Positions 11,086-25,600 of a stretch of 64,000 nt of DNA are shown here, one piece after another (position 1 is the first letter of the stretch; the number at the start of each line of letters is the position of its first letter). The translations under genes and the position numbers were made by a program. The notes beneath the pieces are model-generated. The model was not told the DNA's origin and did no database searches. It worked only from the letters and a program-made list of their open reading frames with translations. Source of the stretch: Heliocidaris tuberculata. Lineage: Eukaryota > Echinodermata > Echinoidea > Camarodonta > Echinometridae. Where the stretch lies: NCBI GenBank assembly GCA_025618425.1, contig CM046835.1, positions 18,804,436-18,868,435 on the forward strand, given 5' to 3'.

Positions 11086-11459
11086 CTAGTCCTCCTCCTC
11101 CTCTTCCTTCTCCTCCACCTGCCTCTCCTCCAGCTCCTCCTCTTCCTCCATCTCACTCTCCTCCTCCTCCTCTACATGCCTCTCCTCCTGTCCATCTCCT
11201 CCTTCCTCCTCCTCCTCCTCCACCTGCCTCTCCTCCAGCTCCTCCTCTTCCTCCATCTCACTCTCCTCCTCCTCTACCTGCCTCTCCTCCTGTCCATCTC
11301 CTCCTTCCTCCTCCTCCTCCATGACTTCTTCCACCATCTCTTCCACCACCTCTTCCACCGCCGTTGCATCCTGCTCCAGGGCTTCTAGTGCCGCCAGTTC
11401 GGCTTCTTCTTCCTCCAGCCTGAGCAGTAAATTGTCCATAAGATGATCGTTACCATTCT
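11086..11459 (-). CDS. possible Glu-rich exon, unrecognised
   Basis: On the minus strand a good splice acceptor (CCCTTTTTTCAG) ends at about 11460. The sequence after it stays open to a TAG at 11086, with an ATG at 11439. The first 30 or so residues are not purely repetitive (MDNLLLRLEEEEAELAALEA), after which it becomes Glu-rich with repeats containing ELEERQVEEE and GGDGQEER. Two to three tandem copies of ~105 bp underlie the repeat. Such GA/CT-rich arrays often give accidental acidic frames, so this may be a minisatellite rather than a protein. The Glu-rich frame at 10691-10933 is probably the same kind of artefact. Confidence 0.25.
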
Positions 11460-11730
11460 GAAAAAAGGGCTTTGTTATTTCATTATTCCTTACCTTTGAT
11501 AATGTATGTTAAAGCTGATCTGTAAAATATGACAGTTCGACAATTCAAACGCTTCCAAATTCCAAGTAAAGATGATAAAAACAAATATTTACGTGAAAAT
11601 TTATCAATCGATGTTTAGTAGTCATTATCAGAGGTAAAACTTAATATGTCTGTATATAACATATTATGTTTGAAATGTGACATTAATTTTCTTTGTTTTA
11701 GATTTGTAAATTTTGCTTTGAAGAAACACA

Positions 11731-12012
11731 TTAAACTTTGATGCGACCTGCTTTTGCTTTTTCTAAAAGGATTTGAATACAGGCGATTCGTTTAGCGTTC
11801 CCAATAGGACATTGGATACCTTGGGAAAAAAGGTCCAATGAACAATGAATGCTATTATAACACAGCCAACATGTGTTGCCCAGCATCCCAATGCCATTGG
11901 GCATTAATTTATGTGCACTAAAATGAGCGAAGTAATTGCCAATTTGACATGTAGTAAGTTGTTTTTTGCGGAATATGGTTTGAATTAAAGTAGAACAACC
12001 TTCTGCTATCAA
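11731..12012 (-). pseudogene. possible ubiquitin-protease-like fragment
   Basis: A minus-strand frame of about 93 codons ends in a TAA. It contains GIGMLGNTCW followed by YNSIHCSLDLF, which resembles the cysteine box of ubiquitin-specific proteases (G-x-x-N-x-GNTC-[WFY]-x-N-S-x-x-Q-x-L) with two extra residues after the Trp. No His box and no convincing neighbouring exons were found. The Glu-rich exon candidate lies downstream on the same strand, after a possible intron. It could be a transposon-borne or decayed protease fragment, or chance. Confidence 0.25.
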
Positions 12013-13389
12013 TGTGAATTGTTCATAAATTTTTTATAAATATATATATTGTTATTGAACATTTTATTGAAATAGATCTACCTCAAATAAATTGATAGAA
12101 GATTATCCTTCAAGATATTTTGAAAAATACAATTATCAAAGTTACATTTTATGGACAATGAATCATTGATCGCATGTTAGACTCATTACGTAGTGCGGCA
12201 AGAATGACTCATCAAAATAGCCAATTTACCAAAATCAATTTACAAAATCCAAAACAAATACACATACTGTAGACATGATACCTAACTATATTACTTAATT
12301 ATAGGATATATCCACTTATATTTATTCAATTCCTGATCATATTTATTGATATGATTTTACTTTTATGAGATTGTTGACAGCAATATATAACTGACATTAA
12401 TTATTTTCAGTAATAGTCTTATAAAAGAGACCCTTTTTTCAAGTCCCCCCCCCCCTCCCCCCGGCGCCTAGTATAGCCGGCAATTTCCTGCTGCAGTCGC
12501 CAAGTCAATCCATCACACACAAGTTGAAAGTACTATAGTGATGACCCTGCACACACTCTTCCTTCTGCCACCTTATCAAGTTTTTAAAAAGTTTCAATAG
12601 AAAAAAAAAAATTCTTTTATATTAGTCTTACTTTTCGGACTTCTTAATAAGTGTGTTGTGTTTATTTGGTTTGTACGACATTACGCTCTGTCGATTTTTG
12701 TACACTAACAGAATTTTGGCAAGTTGTGCACGTGCTAGGGTTGGAGGGGGGCCTACCGGTAGGCCTATCGTCCGCTGATTTCAATGGTCAGGGCCATTAG
12801 CCGCCCCCCCCCCCCCCATTCAAATTCATTTCACGATGCCCGAGAGCCGCTTTCTAATGATCATGCATTTTGACCACAGACCAATGAAATATTCCCTTTC
12901 TCTATAAAGAGAAATGTACATGTATATGCATTACATGTAGGCTATCTTGTCACTTTTATTTTTCCAAATCTTTATTATAAATAGATTTTTTTTTTTTTAA
13001 AATTTTTAATCAATTCAAATTTTAAATTACCTTTTAAAAATGTATTCATTTTAGAACTAATATTTTGGTAAAAACGTTATTTAAAGTTTAAATAGACCCT
13101 AACATTTTTACCCAAATGAGATTCAAGTGAGGGTGGGGTATAGCCCTACGTTTAATTTTTGTGACGAATATCGATGACTAAAAAAAGGGGCAATCAATAC
13201 CGCAGATCGAGACTAGACGTTTGATCGTGACGACGTCGTGCTGCATGCTGCTGCTGATAAATTCCACATTTTGGCTCATTAGTTGCCAAAAACTCCCAGG
13301 ATAAACCTGGATAAACCTGGGAGGCCAGCAACTGTATTCAGCATATGTGCATAAGGCTGCTCCCACGCAGCCATGGGCCCATGTGAATG
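12013..13389. other. non-coding, nothing recognised
   Basis: AT-rich with poly-C tracts near 12445-12462 and 12803-12820. No exon-like or repeat structure that I can support. Confidence 0.5.
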
Positions 13390-13609
13390 CCAATGAGGCC
13401 TGCGAAATAAAGCCTTACAGCGCTAAATCGCATGCTCCATCCAGCCCACGCTCGGTCCGCCCGCGCCCCGCCGGCCGGCCGCCGGTGGATGCGATGGCCA
13501 GCTACTAACTGTGCATGCAGTGTCTGTATAGGGCTAGCGGGCGGCGGTACGGTGGCAACTAGCACGGCCGGCCGCCTGGCGATGAATCTTTAGACTTTGG
13601 GCCTGGTGC
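13390..13609 (+). promoter_or_regulatory. CpG-rich promoter-like segment
   Basis: A sharply GC- and CpG-rich island in an AT-rich region, with runs such as CGGTCCGCCCGCGCCCCGCC, GGCCGGCCGCCGGTGG and CGGCCGGCCGCCTGGCG. It ends just before a strong splice donor (GAG|GTGAGT at 13657/13658). This arrangement is typical of a TATA-less promoter with a short first exon. Transcription toward the plus strand is inferred from the donor and from well-formed downstream exons. Confidence 0.5.
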
Positions 13610-13657
13610 ATGGTGCGAAGAACAGTGGACATCATTAAGATAAGCTCTTGTTATGAG
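13610..13657 (+). CDS. candidate exon 1 (start codon to donor)
   Basis: ATG at 13610 opens 16 codons (MVRRTVDIIKISSCYE) ending exactly at the donor GAG|GTGAGT. It lies at the 3' edge of the CpG-rich segment. The -3 base is T, so the Kozak context is poor; +4 is G. Confidence 0.35.
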
Positions 13658-16600
13658 GTGAGTTTATTTGTGTAATCAATGTTTTAAATTTGCACCTAGA
13701 TTTGACAATCAGACATGTACCGTACGGGGTAATCCTGGGTTTTATTTTACATGGGACCAAACGGACCAAACCTGTGTGTGGATATGTGGGACTGTGTGAT
13801 AAATTCACTTCTGCACTAGCGTAAACCAGACACCAAAATTACTCTAGCTTTAAGTTTAAGAGTCTAAGCAAGATTCAGTTTAAGCCCTTCTATTTTCTTG
13901 ATTACCTGCTTCAGGGACTCTTCAATCCTCATGCCCACTTTTCTACACATTTGGGGTTTCAAAGTTCAAAGTGAAATTTTAAATAATTATTTTCTTCTCC
14001 TGAGACTGTCCTGTATTTATCTGTTTATTTAATATTAATAATGATCTTTCCTGCCTATCCTGGACCAATCCCCGCTAGTGATTTTTTAGTATGTAGTCAG
14101 GTAGTAGATCTACTTCTACACACAATAGCTATTGAAGGCTGCCTATTCAGCCATGAAAGCTATGTTAGAGTAGGCCTGGGATCCTAAGTTAGGGACGCCA
14201 ATACGCTGAGTGTGCGTCGCTACGCTTCGCTTTACGTGCTCGTCGTCGCCCTGACAAATTATTGGCAAATTGTTGGGGACTGCAAAATCCTTTTTTAAAA
14301 ACTATTCACTTAAGTAATCGATGAAACAAAGACAATGACACACTCAAAAACATACCTTTAATGACGATCTTTAACAGAACTTACTCGTTTGAGTTACGGT
14401 GTTGCAGATTTCAGCGAATTCGAATCCAATAATTTTCGTAGCAGCTAACGGAAAACGCACACACATCGTCTATGCGTAACGAGCCAAAAATTCTAGAGGG
14501 CGCTGCAAATTTGATCACTAAAAATCTTCTAACTGGCAACAAGTAGGCTCAAAAAATAAGGTGTCTAGCTTCAGCCAACGAACTTTTGATAGTGAATAAT
14601 GCATGAGATGTCAATGTACGATACCCCTATAGACTTGAAAATATAAAGAAAACAAAGGATATCTTTTTTATTTCAGACTTTTACTTTATTGACATGCAGG
14701 TATTTATAGAACATGATTTTTAAGTCAACCGTACTTTGATTTAAGCTCCATAGCTGTAGCCATCTCAAAAATAGAGGGAAAAACTGTGAGTAATGACGTC
14801 ATTTTGTTGCTCCGACCGGGTCTGTAACTCATGAATAAAGATCAGTATCTAGACTATTATCGGTAAATATCGCTAAAATATCGGTATGGAAATATGAATA
14901 TTGATGAGTTTCGTACACAAATACGTAGGGCCGTCACGTAGCTAGTCTCAAACGAAGACCCCATTTCTCATATCACTGAACACAGCGTCAAGCTCGTCCA
15001 TAGAGTGAAATACTAACCCAATGAGTATGAAAAGTGTGTCAAAAGGATATTTAGTAAATATGACTGAATAATAGTCTACTCTTACCGTCAAAGTGCTGAG
15101 AAGAGGGGAAAAAACGTGTCATGGCATGCATGTGTGGTATCATGCTGGAAGCTTGTGTGTGACTGTAGTCGTGTGTGACTGTACAAGAGTCGTCGTGTAT
15201 TTTTTGTCGCGCGTGCCGACGCCGAAGCGTAGCCCATTTTGAGAGAGAGAGGGAGAGAGAGAGAGATATGTAAACACCCAGAGGTCAATACATTTCGAGA
15301 GGTGGAGGACAAATAAATTAGGGATAAGACCGGGGGGACAGAGCCTTCATTGTTTCGAACTCAAGCATGCAACATTCCTTTGCATCACTTTACAGTTATG
15401 AGCTGCAAAATGCAAGGGACTTTCGCATGAGTATACCTGTATAACAAAGACGTATATCATTAGCTACAGGGTATGCCCTAGCCCCTCTTTTAAATTTAGA
15501 GAAAGATAGGGGGAAATAAAGAGAGAATGGGGAATAATTCTCTTAAATAATATATTTTATGTAATATATATTTTGGGGGACAAACCTTTGATAGACCCTT
15601 GGTCTTTTGTTTGTCCCTCCATATTTAGATATATTCTGTTTATTTGTAGGTACTATTTTTATTGTATGATGTACATGTACCCATCTCTATTGTTGAATTT
15701 TCATGTTTTTATTGTCGTTAATTTCTTGATATTTTCAATTGTAATGTATTTTATCATTGTAAATTTTATCAAATGTGGAATAAATTAAATTGAATTGAAT
15801 TGATTGATAATGATGAAGATATGATTGACTAATATAATAACGTAAAGTATTCCTGTTTTTAAATGTATTGTATAAAATGAAGATTGTTGTTGAAGTGTGA
15901 TTTTTTTGAAAAAATAATATTTGATTGCAAATTGTCCCGCAATTCAGCAAAATGATAATAAAATGAACTGAACTGAAAATGAAAGAGAAGTAGGACCCTC
16001 TCCCACACCAGGCCACACCATTGACGATATGAAATCTTTCTTCAGCCACTTTGTAAGACTGCTGCCCCACCGCCCCTCCCCTCCCCCCACACCTCCCACC
16101 CCGACAACATCCCTCAAGCATTGCTGCACCATCCACCTCTTGTGATGATTACGTAATAATGAACACATCGCAGGAGTTTTTAAAAAAATGGTTTGTTCAC
16201 TTGCCCTTTTTTTTACTTTCCTCTTATATTTTTTTCCTTCTTTCATTTTCCTTTATTTTAATCACATATTATTAGTTATATTATTTTGTCACTTATTTAT
16301 TTGTGGAGAAGGTACGATGGCCGAGCGTTTAAGGCGTTGGTTTTAAGGTCCAATGGACTTTTCCCCCTCATTTTTTTTGAAATTCACCACCCCCTCCCCC
16401 TTTTCCTCTCCCTTTTTATAATGTCGATTTTGTTTGACGGCTTACTAGTTCAGTTTAGTTCATTCGGCATCGAGCAGAGAGACAATGAATCATGAAAAAG
16501 GGTCCAAAATGGGGACAAAGACCCATTGCCAAAATTTATTATGTCTAATCCTTGTTACGAGGCTTTGTGCCTTTTCGGAGTTGCCGGTTTTGCTGACACC

Positions 16601-19600
16601 ATTCTTTTACCTTGTAATATTTTTTTTGTTTAAAAATAAATTCATAATAAAACAATATGAGCAATGAAATATATTTATATTTCTGATTATTATTATTTTA
16701 GACTTCTTTTTTGTCATAACATATTTTTAAGCATGCTCATAATCATAATCATAATTTACCAACCTACATAAAATCGGCAACATAAGCTGACTTGATCTAG
16801 CGAATATGAGCGAAACCGCTAGGTTCAGTGCAGTGATATGCTGAGTCACAATGCAGTGCGTATGTAACTCTGTGTGCAGTCATGTCGGTGGCAGTGCGGG
16901 GCTGACGACAAGACGAGAAACCACAAATAAGGCGAGTAAAATTACAGAAATATTGAAATCATATTGTTAACAGCTATCAACCCAAACTTTTCGTGATAAT
17001 CGATTTTTTTAGCATAATTCGAGGTCGAAATCTTCCATTTCGTACTCGGTCTCATAATATTGAAATTTAAAATACCCTGTACGGATTTTTCAAGACTAGC
17101 CACCAAAACTTGAGCTGGATGGGTCGATCGCGCGGGGGATTTGAATTGCGTAATTTGCGCAGGTTTGTGATTGTTATTGTAATTAGGTAACACACCCCCT
17201 TTTCAAGGCCTTTCTCATTTCTAACGTAACTTATCGACCATGACAGCAACTTGAACAAGCACTGATTTGGCGTAGCGGAATCGCCAACTTTGGAGCAAAA
17301 TATCTCACTTTGAAGGCTGTTTTGGATACATCAAATAGGTGAGTTTGCCTTTGGAAGACATTGCCTTTCATTTAAACCCCATTTTGACCTTCAGAAAGGA
17401 TTAATTAAAAAGATAGATTTTTATATTGGTGTCCCTACCTAAGTAAACTAACTAGAGTAAAGTTACACATCGTGGTTGAGGAAACCACTGTTCACTCTGC
17501 ACAGAAGCGCTTCATTGACATTGCGTTACACGCATTAGCTTTCTCTTTCCCTGTCCATAGACTCTGACTTGTCTTTATTTTTGTGTGCCAACAAACGAGT
17601 GGTTTCCTCAACCATGATTACATACATATAGCCATACCATTTATCAGGGGCGGCGGAGCGTCTTTCAAAGTGGGGGGGGGGGGGGGCACCAACAAAAAGG
17701 GGCACTTTTGGGGAAAAAAGGGGCACCTATAAAGGGTGAAAACAAGGCGGAAAAAGCCTCTTTGAAACATTACATGTAGTATACCGCTACATTCTGATTA
17801 ATACACTATCGAGGATCATTTTCGACACATTATTGTTTATGTCTTAACATGGTTATACAGTGTAGATAAAAAAACTACTTTGCAGTTGAGTAATGGTTAT
17901 TCATTTGCGAGCGAGCGAAGTGAGCGAGCAAAATATTGAAGATATTTTGAATAGCAGCGATTTTCCTAATATGATAAGAAGGCAATGGTAAATGCGAGCG
18001 AGCTTTGGAAAATTTTTAGAAAAAATGTCCTTCCTGTTATGATTTAGGGGCACTGCTCATTCTTGTATACTTTAGGGAATTGTGCCCCTCCTGCCCCTGC
18101 TCCACTGCCTCTCATTGTGCTGAGATCAGTAGGGGAATCTATTATTATGAAGCCTCTCTGATTTGGAGCTAGGTATATGGCTCTTTTGTGGACTTTAGGG
18201 CACAGTTTGTAAGCGACATCGGAGCATATAGGTACAATATATTGAATATATATAGGTATATAGGTAGGGCACTTATCAAAAGGGAAAATAATACTATTAG
18301 AAAGAAAAGGGGCACTGATCAAAAGTAAAAGGGGCACTTAAAAAGGGGCATTTATTAGAGGTGGAAAGGGCACTTATCAGAAAAAATTGCACTATTAGAA
18401 CGGAAAATGGGCACCAATCAGAGGAAAATGGACACTTGTCGGATTTCAAAGGGGACACTTATCTTAGCTTAAAAGGGCCACTTATCAGTAGGTGAATAGG
18501 GCACTTAGTAGAAAGAAGAAGGGGCAGTCATACGAAGAAAAATGGTCACTTATCAGAGGTGAAAAGGGGCACTTATAAAAAGGGAAAATTTTACTATTAG
18601 AACGGAAAATGGGCACTAATCAGACGAAAAACAAAGGCACAGATTTCAAAAGGGGCAATAATGTCTGAAGTTAAAGGGGGCACTTATCAAAAGGTAAAAA
18701 GGGCATTTATCAGAAAGAAGAAGGGGCGCAGTTATACGAAGGAAAAGGGGCACTTATCAGAAGTGAAAAAGGCACTTATCAGAAGGAAAAATTGCACTAT
18801 TAGAACGGGAAATGGGCTTTAATTAGAAAAAAGGGGCAATTATTAGATTTCATAAGGGGCAGTAATGTCTGAGGTTAAAGGGGCACTTATCAGAAGGTAA
18901 AAACGGCACTTATTGTAAAGAAAAAGGGGCACTATGCGAAGATAAAGGGGGCACTTTTCATGGGTAAAAAGGGGCACAATTGGGGTACTTGAAAAAGTGG
19001 GGGGGGGGGGGCACTGGCACTGGCCTCTGTGTTTTTTGCTTTCTTTTTAGTCCAAAATTCTTGGACAAGCAAAAAAAAAATGGTCATCAGTGTTTTCAGG
19101 TGTCTTTTTACTCCAATTTTACACGTTTGGTGGGAGGAAGGGCATCGTGGCAGGAGTCTCCTGCCACGATGCTGGTGGGACGGTGGGAGAATGAGCGTGG
19201 TGGCGTGAGACTCCCGCCAAAAGCGGGAGGGTTGACAGCCCTGTTATAGTGAGATATACAGTTGGGTTTTTTTAATCAAATCAATTAAACTTCTAACACA
19301 TTCCCTTCATGAAGAATGTTGAAATGCAATGGCATTCAAATAATTAACATGTCAAGTGTTAAAAGCCTGGCATTATTAAAGAGGTATATTTGAACTTAAC
19401 CTTATTACCTTTCAGTATGTGATTTATCAATTATCATTATTGTCTACATCTTGTAAGCACTCACATTCCATCAAACAGAAATCAAATTGAATCAATTATG
19501 TCTAATTCAGTTTAAAAGATCACCTATTACCTGACCAATCAAGAGATTTAAGTGGGCCACTGTAGGTAGAACATATGAATGTGAAGATAAACTCACACCA

Positions 19601-22600
19601 ATTCCATTCTATGCAACACTACTCCAAGAGGGCACTTCTGTAGTTCTTAGGCATCAGTCCTATATATATACTATTATGTCCTATTAGAACAGTGGGTCAC
19701 ATGACCCACTGTTTGCAGCCTCAATTTATCCTGTGTCCAATTGGGGTTAGGATCCATTTTCATTAAACGAATAGGTATAGGACCAGTGGGATGTGGTACT
19801 ATGAGGGTCCCTAACCCCATATACAGTGCGTGCTTGCTTGCTTGTCAATGATGGGCATTCAATTTTTCAACTTTTAAAAATTCATGAGGCATACTTTGGA
19901 TGGTGCCTGTATGAAAAGTAGCTTGACTCTATGACTCACACTGTTGTACATTACCGTAATTCATATTTTATCTGTTGATTTAGAACATTTAAAAACAACA
20001 CGACAATTCAAAATAATGTGCACCCGGTACTTCACCCTCATATGCACTACCAGCATATTGTCAACCTACGGGTAGTCAACAGAAGAAAGTGGTGCGATGT
20101 GTCTTGAATTTTGTGTCTTTAAAATGTGAATAAAACAGCACTGTTTTACATACAACAAGCAATGTACATGTACATGTACATGTATGTTCTAAGAAACCAA
20201 TGAGTAATTGAAAACCATCAACTTCGAACATTTGAAGTCCAATCAAAAGATGGAATTTTAGTCACATGAAAGCTTTGAATGATTGTTAGTACATCTGCTG
20301 GTACACTTTCAGGTATTGCCCAGGTATTGCGCAGGTATTTCCCAGTATTTCCCGGTATTTCCCGGTATTTCCCAGTATTTCCCGGGAAATTGCCAACCCT
20401 GTTACGTGTACATTGACGACTGTTTCATTGAGACTGCATGTAGGTCTGGGCAGCATTCATCAAACCGTCATAGGTACAAGTTCGCTGACATCCCATTAAA
20501 TTGAACTGTATTAAGATTAACAATATACGTTTCAATGGGATGTCGGCAAACCTGTACTTACGACGGTTTGATGAAATGATGCCCTGGCTCTACTGACTAC
20601 ATCTACGCAGTTGAGGGTTGATAAACAACTTTTTTTTTTCATCCTGCACAGGGAACCATCCTTATGTGGAGCTGTGTCAATATCTGCGGTGATCAACTTG
20701 AAGAGGTAAACTCACCATAATAATCAGCAAAATTCTGGGAAAATGGTTGCTTTTTGCATTGCAGGGTGATAAAATATCTGGCAAGCTATGGCTTAATGTT
20801 TAAGGAGTATGAAGAAAATAAAGGATAACATAAAAATGTGAACTTGGAACCCAACTCTGACAAGTTTGCCCCGGGCGGCACTTGAAGGGGTGCAAAAACT
20901 GTTAAAAGTTAGAAAGAAAAAGAGAAGGAAATGAAGAAAAATCATGATCATTAAGAATTATGTGCCCCTAATCTGCAGGGTAAATGCATTAGAAACACAT
21001 TTTTTTAGGTATTAAAATGCAAAATTTTCTAAAACTCGGTTGCTTTCCTCCCTCGCATATGATGCTCCAGGATCTCGTAATTTCACGCCCCAGTGAAGGA
21101 TATCATTTTAAAATAGGGTTTTTAAATGGTTCAGAAATTTAAAAATAAAATGTAATTCTTGTTGCTTTGCTCTCTATTATGTAAGTTTAATCAGCCTCTT
21201 GTTAATATTGCGGCCCCAATACAGGATAAAGTGTATAGCATGAATTTTGCAAAAGTTGAAATCTCAACTATCCATTAATATCTTGCTGAATTCCTTGTCT
21301 ATTTCTGAAGGGGTTTTGTTAATTTTGCTCCCCATTTGAGACGAAAGGGAATAGAAAACCGTTTATCATTGTTCAAAATTCGAAATTCTGCCCCTCGAAT
21401 GCAGTGCTCAATTTTGAATTTTGCTGGGTAAAATGCATCAGAAATTTCATTTTGAGGGGTTAAAAATGCAAGAAAAAAAAAAAAATATATCGCTCGTTCG
21501 CTTTGCTCCCTCGCTTTTACAAGAACTTAGATCAGTGGGGAAGTTGGGGGGGGGGGGGGGGGTGCAACTTCGTTGTTTGCCCGGGTGCCATAATCCCTAG
21601 ATACACCACTGGATTAGTTTTAACGGTGCTTATCATTTCACTAGTCTACTCACAAGTCAGAGCAGATGTAATTATGACAGAAATGATAGTCTGTAAAATT
21701 CCGGGGGAAAAAAACTTGTGTTCAACAGTAACCCTTTCAGGCCAGGAATTTATTACCTGGTAAGCATTAAACTAATACCTACATTATTCTCCCTCAATTT
21801 ATTACACTATGACTGTCATTTTATCCCTACTTTTTTCTTAGACATTGTTGTGTATCTGAAAACAATAAACATGTAAATTGATCATGCTAAAAGTTAAAAA
21901 GTTGCTGATAATTGTAATGAAATGGTCATTCTGAATCTCTCTATAAGGATTTTAAAAATTATTTTTTTTTCTCTTAAAGTTCCGGGCATCAAACCAACAT
22001 GATGAAGCAACCAAAATGGACACAGTGTGTGTAGAAACTTTTGCTGTTTTCACTCATGTAGGGTATTTTTGTAAGGCTCTAAATCGAAAGTTATTGAGCC
22101 AAACCACAAAATTTTGGAATTGTAGCACAGGGATAAAAGGATGATCCAAAAGTCATTATGTTTCCTCCAATATCACCTTAATGAAAGCAAATTTCAGGCT
22201 GTTTTTTGTACTATTGTAACCAGCGATTAGTGCTCCCCAAATCTCATTAAATGTATAGCAATCTGCTCTATGAGAAGAAGAAAGACAAAAACTCATTTTC
22301 ATTTCAAGAAGTCATTCTTCTCGTCTGTGCCAAGTCGGTGACAGTTGCAGATTCTGACAGACCTTCGAGTTACTTTGAGACCTAGTTTGCTGAAAATCAG
22401 ACCATCCATTGTGAGGTCCTGCAATAGACCGCTTTGGTAATGTATGCAAATTTTATACATACCTTTCAAACAAAGGTAGTTCTTGACAACCTGAAAGCTT
22501 GCCGGAGGCTTGCCGGACATAGCAACAAATAATGTATGCAAACTGTATTCCAAGCATTGAGGCTCATTTATAAAAAGCAGGTTAATGGAATAGCTCCTCA

Positions 22601-25600
22601 CTAGGTGCTCAGAGAATTTATGTGCATAAATTTAATAATAATAATAATCTTTTAAAGTCCACTCCAAATTTTATTAAGTTAAACCGAAATGGAAATTCTT
22701 TTTGCCCAATCGATCGTGAGCCCGGCAGCCACTGAGCAGCGCCAGATCGACGTTGCTCTATCCCTTATTGTTGAACGCCAAACAAGGTAGCAGCAACTCC
22801 CATCTTTTAACGTCTTTTGGTATGACGCGGCCGAGGTTCGAACCCACGACCTCCCGGTTGTGAGGCGGACGCTCTACTGACTGAGCCAACACACCGGTAT
22901 AAATTTGTATACATTACAGAAGCGGTCTATTCCTGCATGTCAATCCAAAATCAAATAGCACATCATCATCGTAATTGCACTAAAACACAATTTGTGTGTG
23001 TGAAACTGTTGTTATCTTTTGCATATCTTTGTAAATTGTTGAATTTTTTTGTTGAATTTTTTTATTTGAATATTTTTATTTGAATATTTTTATTTGAATA
23101 TTCATGCAAACACAGTATTGCATGATAAATATAATTAAACACAATGCATCGAAAAAAGATTTAGAAATGGAAAAAGTTCAATTCAATTCATTTCAATGTT
23201 TTATTGTCCATAATATATTAATAAACAATGGAAATTTGCTTTGTTTACATGCACATACATGTACACAGAAGAGTTGATACATAATAAAACAATCAAAATA
23301 CTTGAAAAGTCACAGAAACAATTACTGATATAAAAAGACAAAAAGAATAAAAAAGAAAATGACAAAGTGTTGGTACAGTATGAGGCCTGTGGTATTGAAT
23401 TCCACTTATTTTGTGTAAAATGAGTATCAAACTGAGTTACGACTTACGAGTACACGAGTTGTGTATGTAATCGTATGACTTACAAGGCAGAAACAAAATA
23501 ACTCTCAGTGTATTCAGTATGATAATGTGGTATGAGAGATATTGATAGTTTGTGTAAAAATACATAGTAAATTAAAGAAAAAATGCAATTCAAAAGAATT
23601 GACTTGCCGTTTGATGAAAGTGGCCCAAGAAGATTGAAACAATGTGCATTGGGTAAGGTTAATGCAGGTTCTCTTCAGGTAGCTGAGTTATTTCTTTGTT
23701 GGTCACTTACACATTTTATTACATGTAGTAGGCCTATACCAAGGGTCTCTTACATAAATCTCGTAATAAATCAACCCGCTCCAAGATTATCATTGCTAAA
23801 AGGGAAAGTCCACCCTGATTACAAGTTGGTTTTAAAGGAAGCAGAAACATTAAAGAAACGGATCAGTGAAGGTTGAGCAAAATACGATAAGAAATAAGAA
23901 AGTTATGAATTTTTGAAGTTGTAATCAATCAAACACAAATTGGCAACTCTGTGACGTACCTTGCGAGCTCCTCTCCCATTTGCCCTGTACCCATAAGTCA
24001 TTAATTTCCGTTTTCTCTAAAGAAAATATTCAATCATACATGCACCTTAGATATAATCATTGCTCATATGTTTTTACACAGAACCTGTATGAAACAAATC
24101 TATTCCTTAATCAGAAACTAAGAAAATCAAAATTTATGACATTTTCTGTACTGAGCAAATTGGAGAGGAGCTCGCAAGATACGTCACGGAGTTGCCAATT
24201 TGTGTTTGATTGATTACAACTTCAAAAATTCATAACTTTCTTATTTCTTATCAGATTTGTCTCAAACTTTCACTATTCTGTTTCTCTCCTTTCCTGCTTT
24301 TATTCAAATCAACGAAATACCAGGGTGGACTTTCCCTTTAAAAGTTTGTCTATGATTATTTCAATGAAGTGTACACTTGGGGGAAGTAAAGTCATTTTAT
24401 TTTGTTTCTTGATATGTTCATTCATGTACTTCATTGTAATTATGTTTTTCTTGCTCCTTTGTATTAATTACAGTCTGCTTTGGAGTGATGTAATATAAAA
24501 CTGGGGAAAGAGGTTTGCTGTCAACTAGTTAAAGACTTCCAAGCTTATTTCTCAGCAAACAGGACTGATCCCATGCAACAGTATCAGGTACATGTAGTTA
24601 TGTTTTGTTTTATTTTTGTTGACATGACTCATATGTATTTCCTTTGTTTGTTGTTTGTTTTAATTGGTGTCTCCTTTTCATATACAAGCTCTATGTTTGT
24701 TTTCATTAAATCTTGAAGTGAAAGTTTTGTTATGATTTCCTATACTGGAGCCAGCCCCTGGACCTATGCCCAGATGATCATAATTGAAAATGGAAATTTT
24801 GCTCTCTTTCATCATTATGAACGTAAGATATAATACACATCACGGAAGAAAGAGGGCGTCCATGTCTGGCCTTGATCTTAAGAGAGTCCTAATAACTCTC
24901 AAATATTTTGTGATTTATACTGTAGGAAGCCAAATGAAATTTACCCTCAGATGGAACTTGTTTTCTTTTGTCTGACAGGTCTACAATGATACATGTAAAT
25001 GTACTGAGTGACATGTGAAAACTTAATTCAGACCTTGCTCATTTATTGATCCTCAGTCAAAATGAGCTTGTAACTTTTAAGGAATTTTATTCCATTCCAT
25101 TTGTGTTCTGTGCTTGTTTGAGGAAAAAAATGTGATAATGTCTACAAGTATTAACTATCACATTTCGTCACCATGGGTAGCGAATTCTCGAATTCTGAAA
25201 TAATTACAATTTTCCACAATATTAAAACATAAAGGTTTGCTGCAATGCATTGATAAGCCATCTTTGCAAATATGCATGTATATTGGCATATTTTCATTAT
25301 TAACAATTTTTTTATGTACAGTTATATGCCAACTCCAAATATTTTTAAAAACAATTTCATACCTATATACTTTTAATGTACACTCATTGTTAGTTTATCA
25401 TAATGTGAATGATAACCTGCTAAACTCTGATCATGAGTCTGCTAACTCCCATTGCCTAAGGGTTTTGTCTGTTTTGAGATTTTACCAAAATACAAACAAT
25501 GCTTACTTTTCAACTCATGCTACATGTATTTTGTAAACTGATTCAATTGCTCATGTACATATGGCTAGTAAGCAGCTTTGCATAGTGCAGAATTCTTTAG

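Noticed and set aside
16311..16370. Possible tRNA-Leu gene
   Set aside because: No variable arm, T arm or box B.
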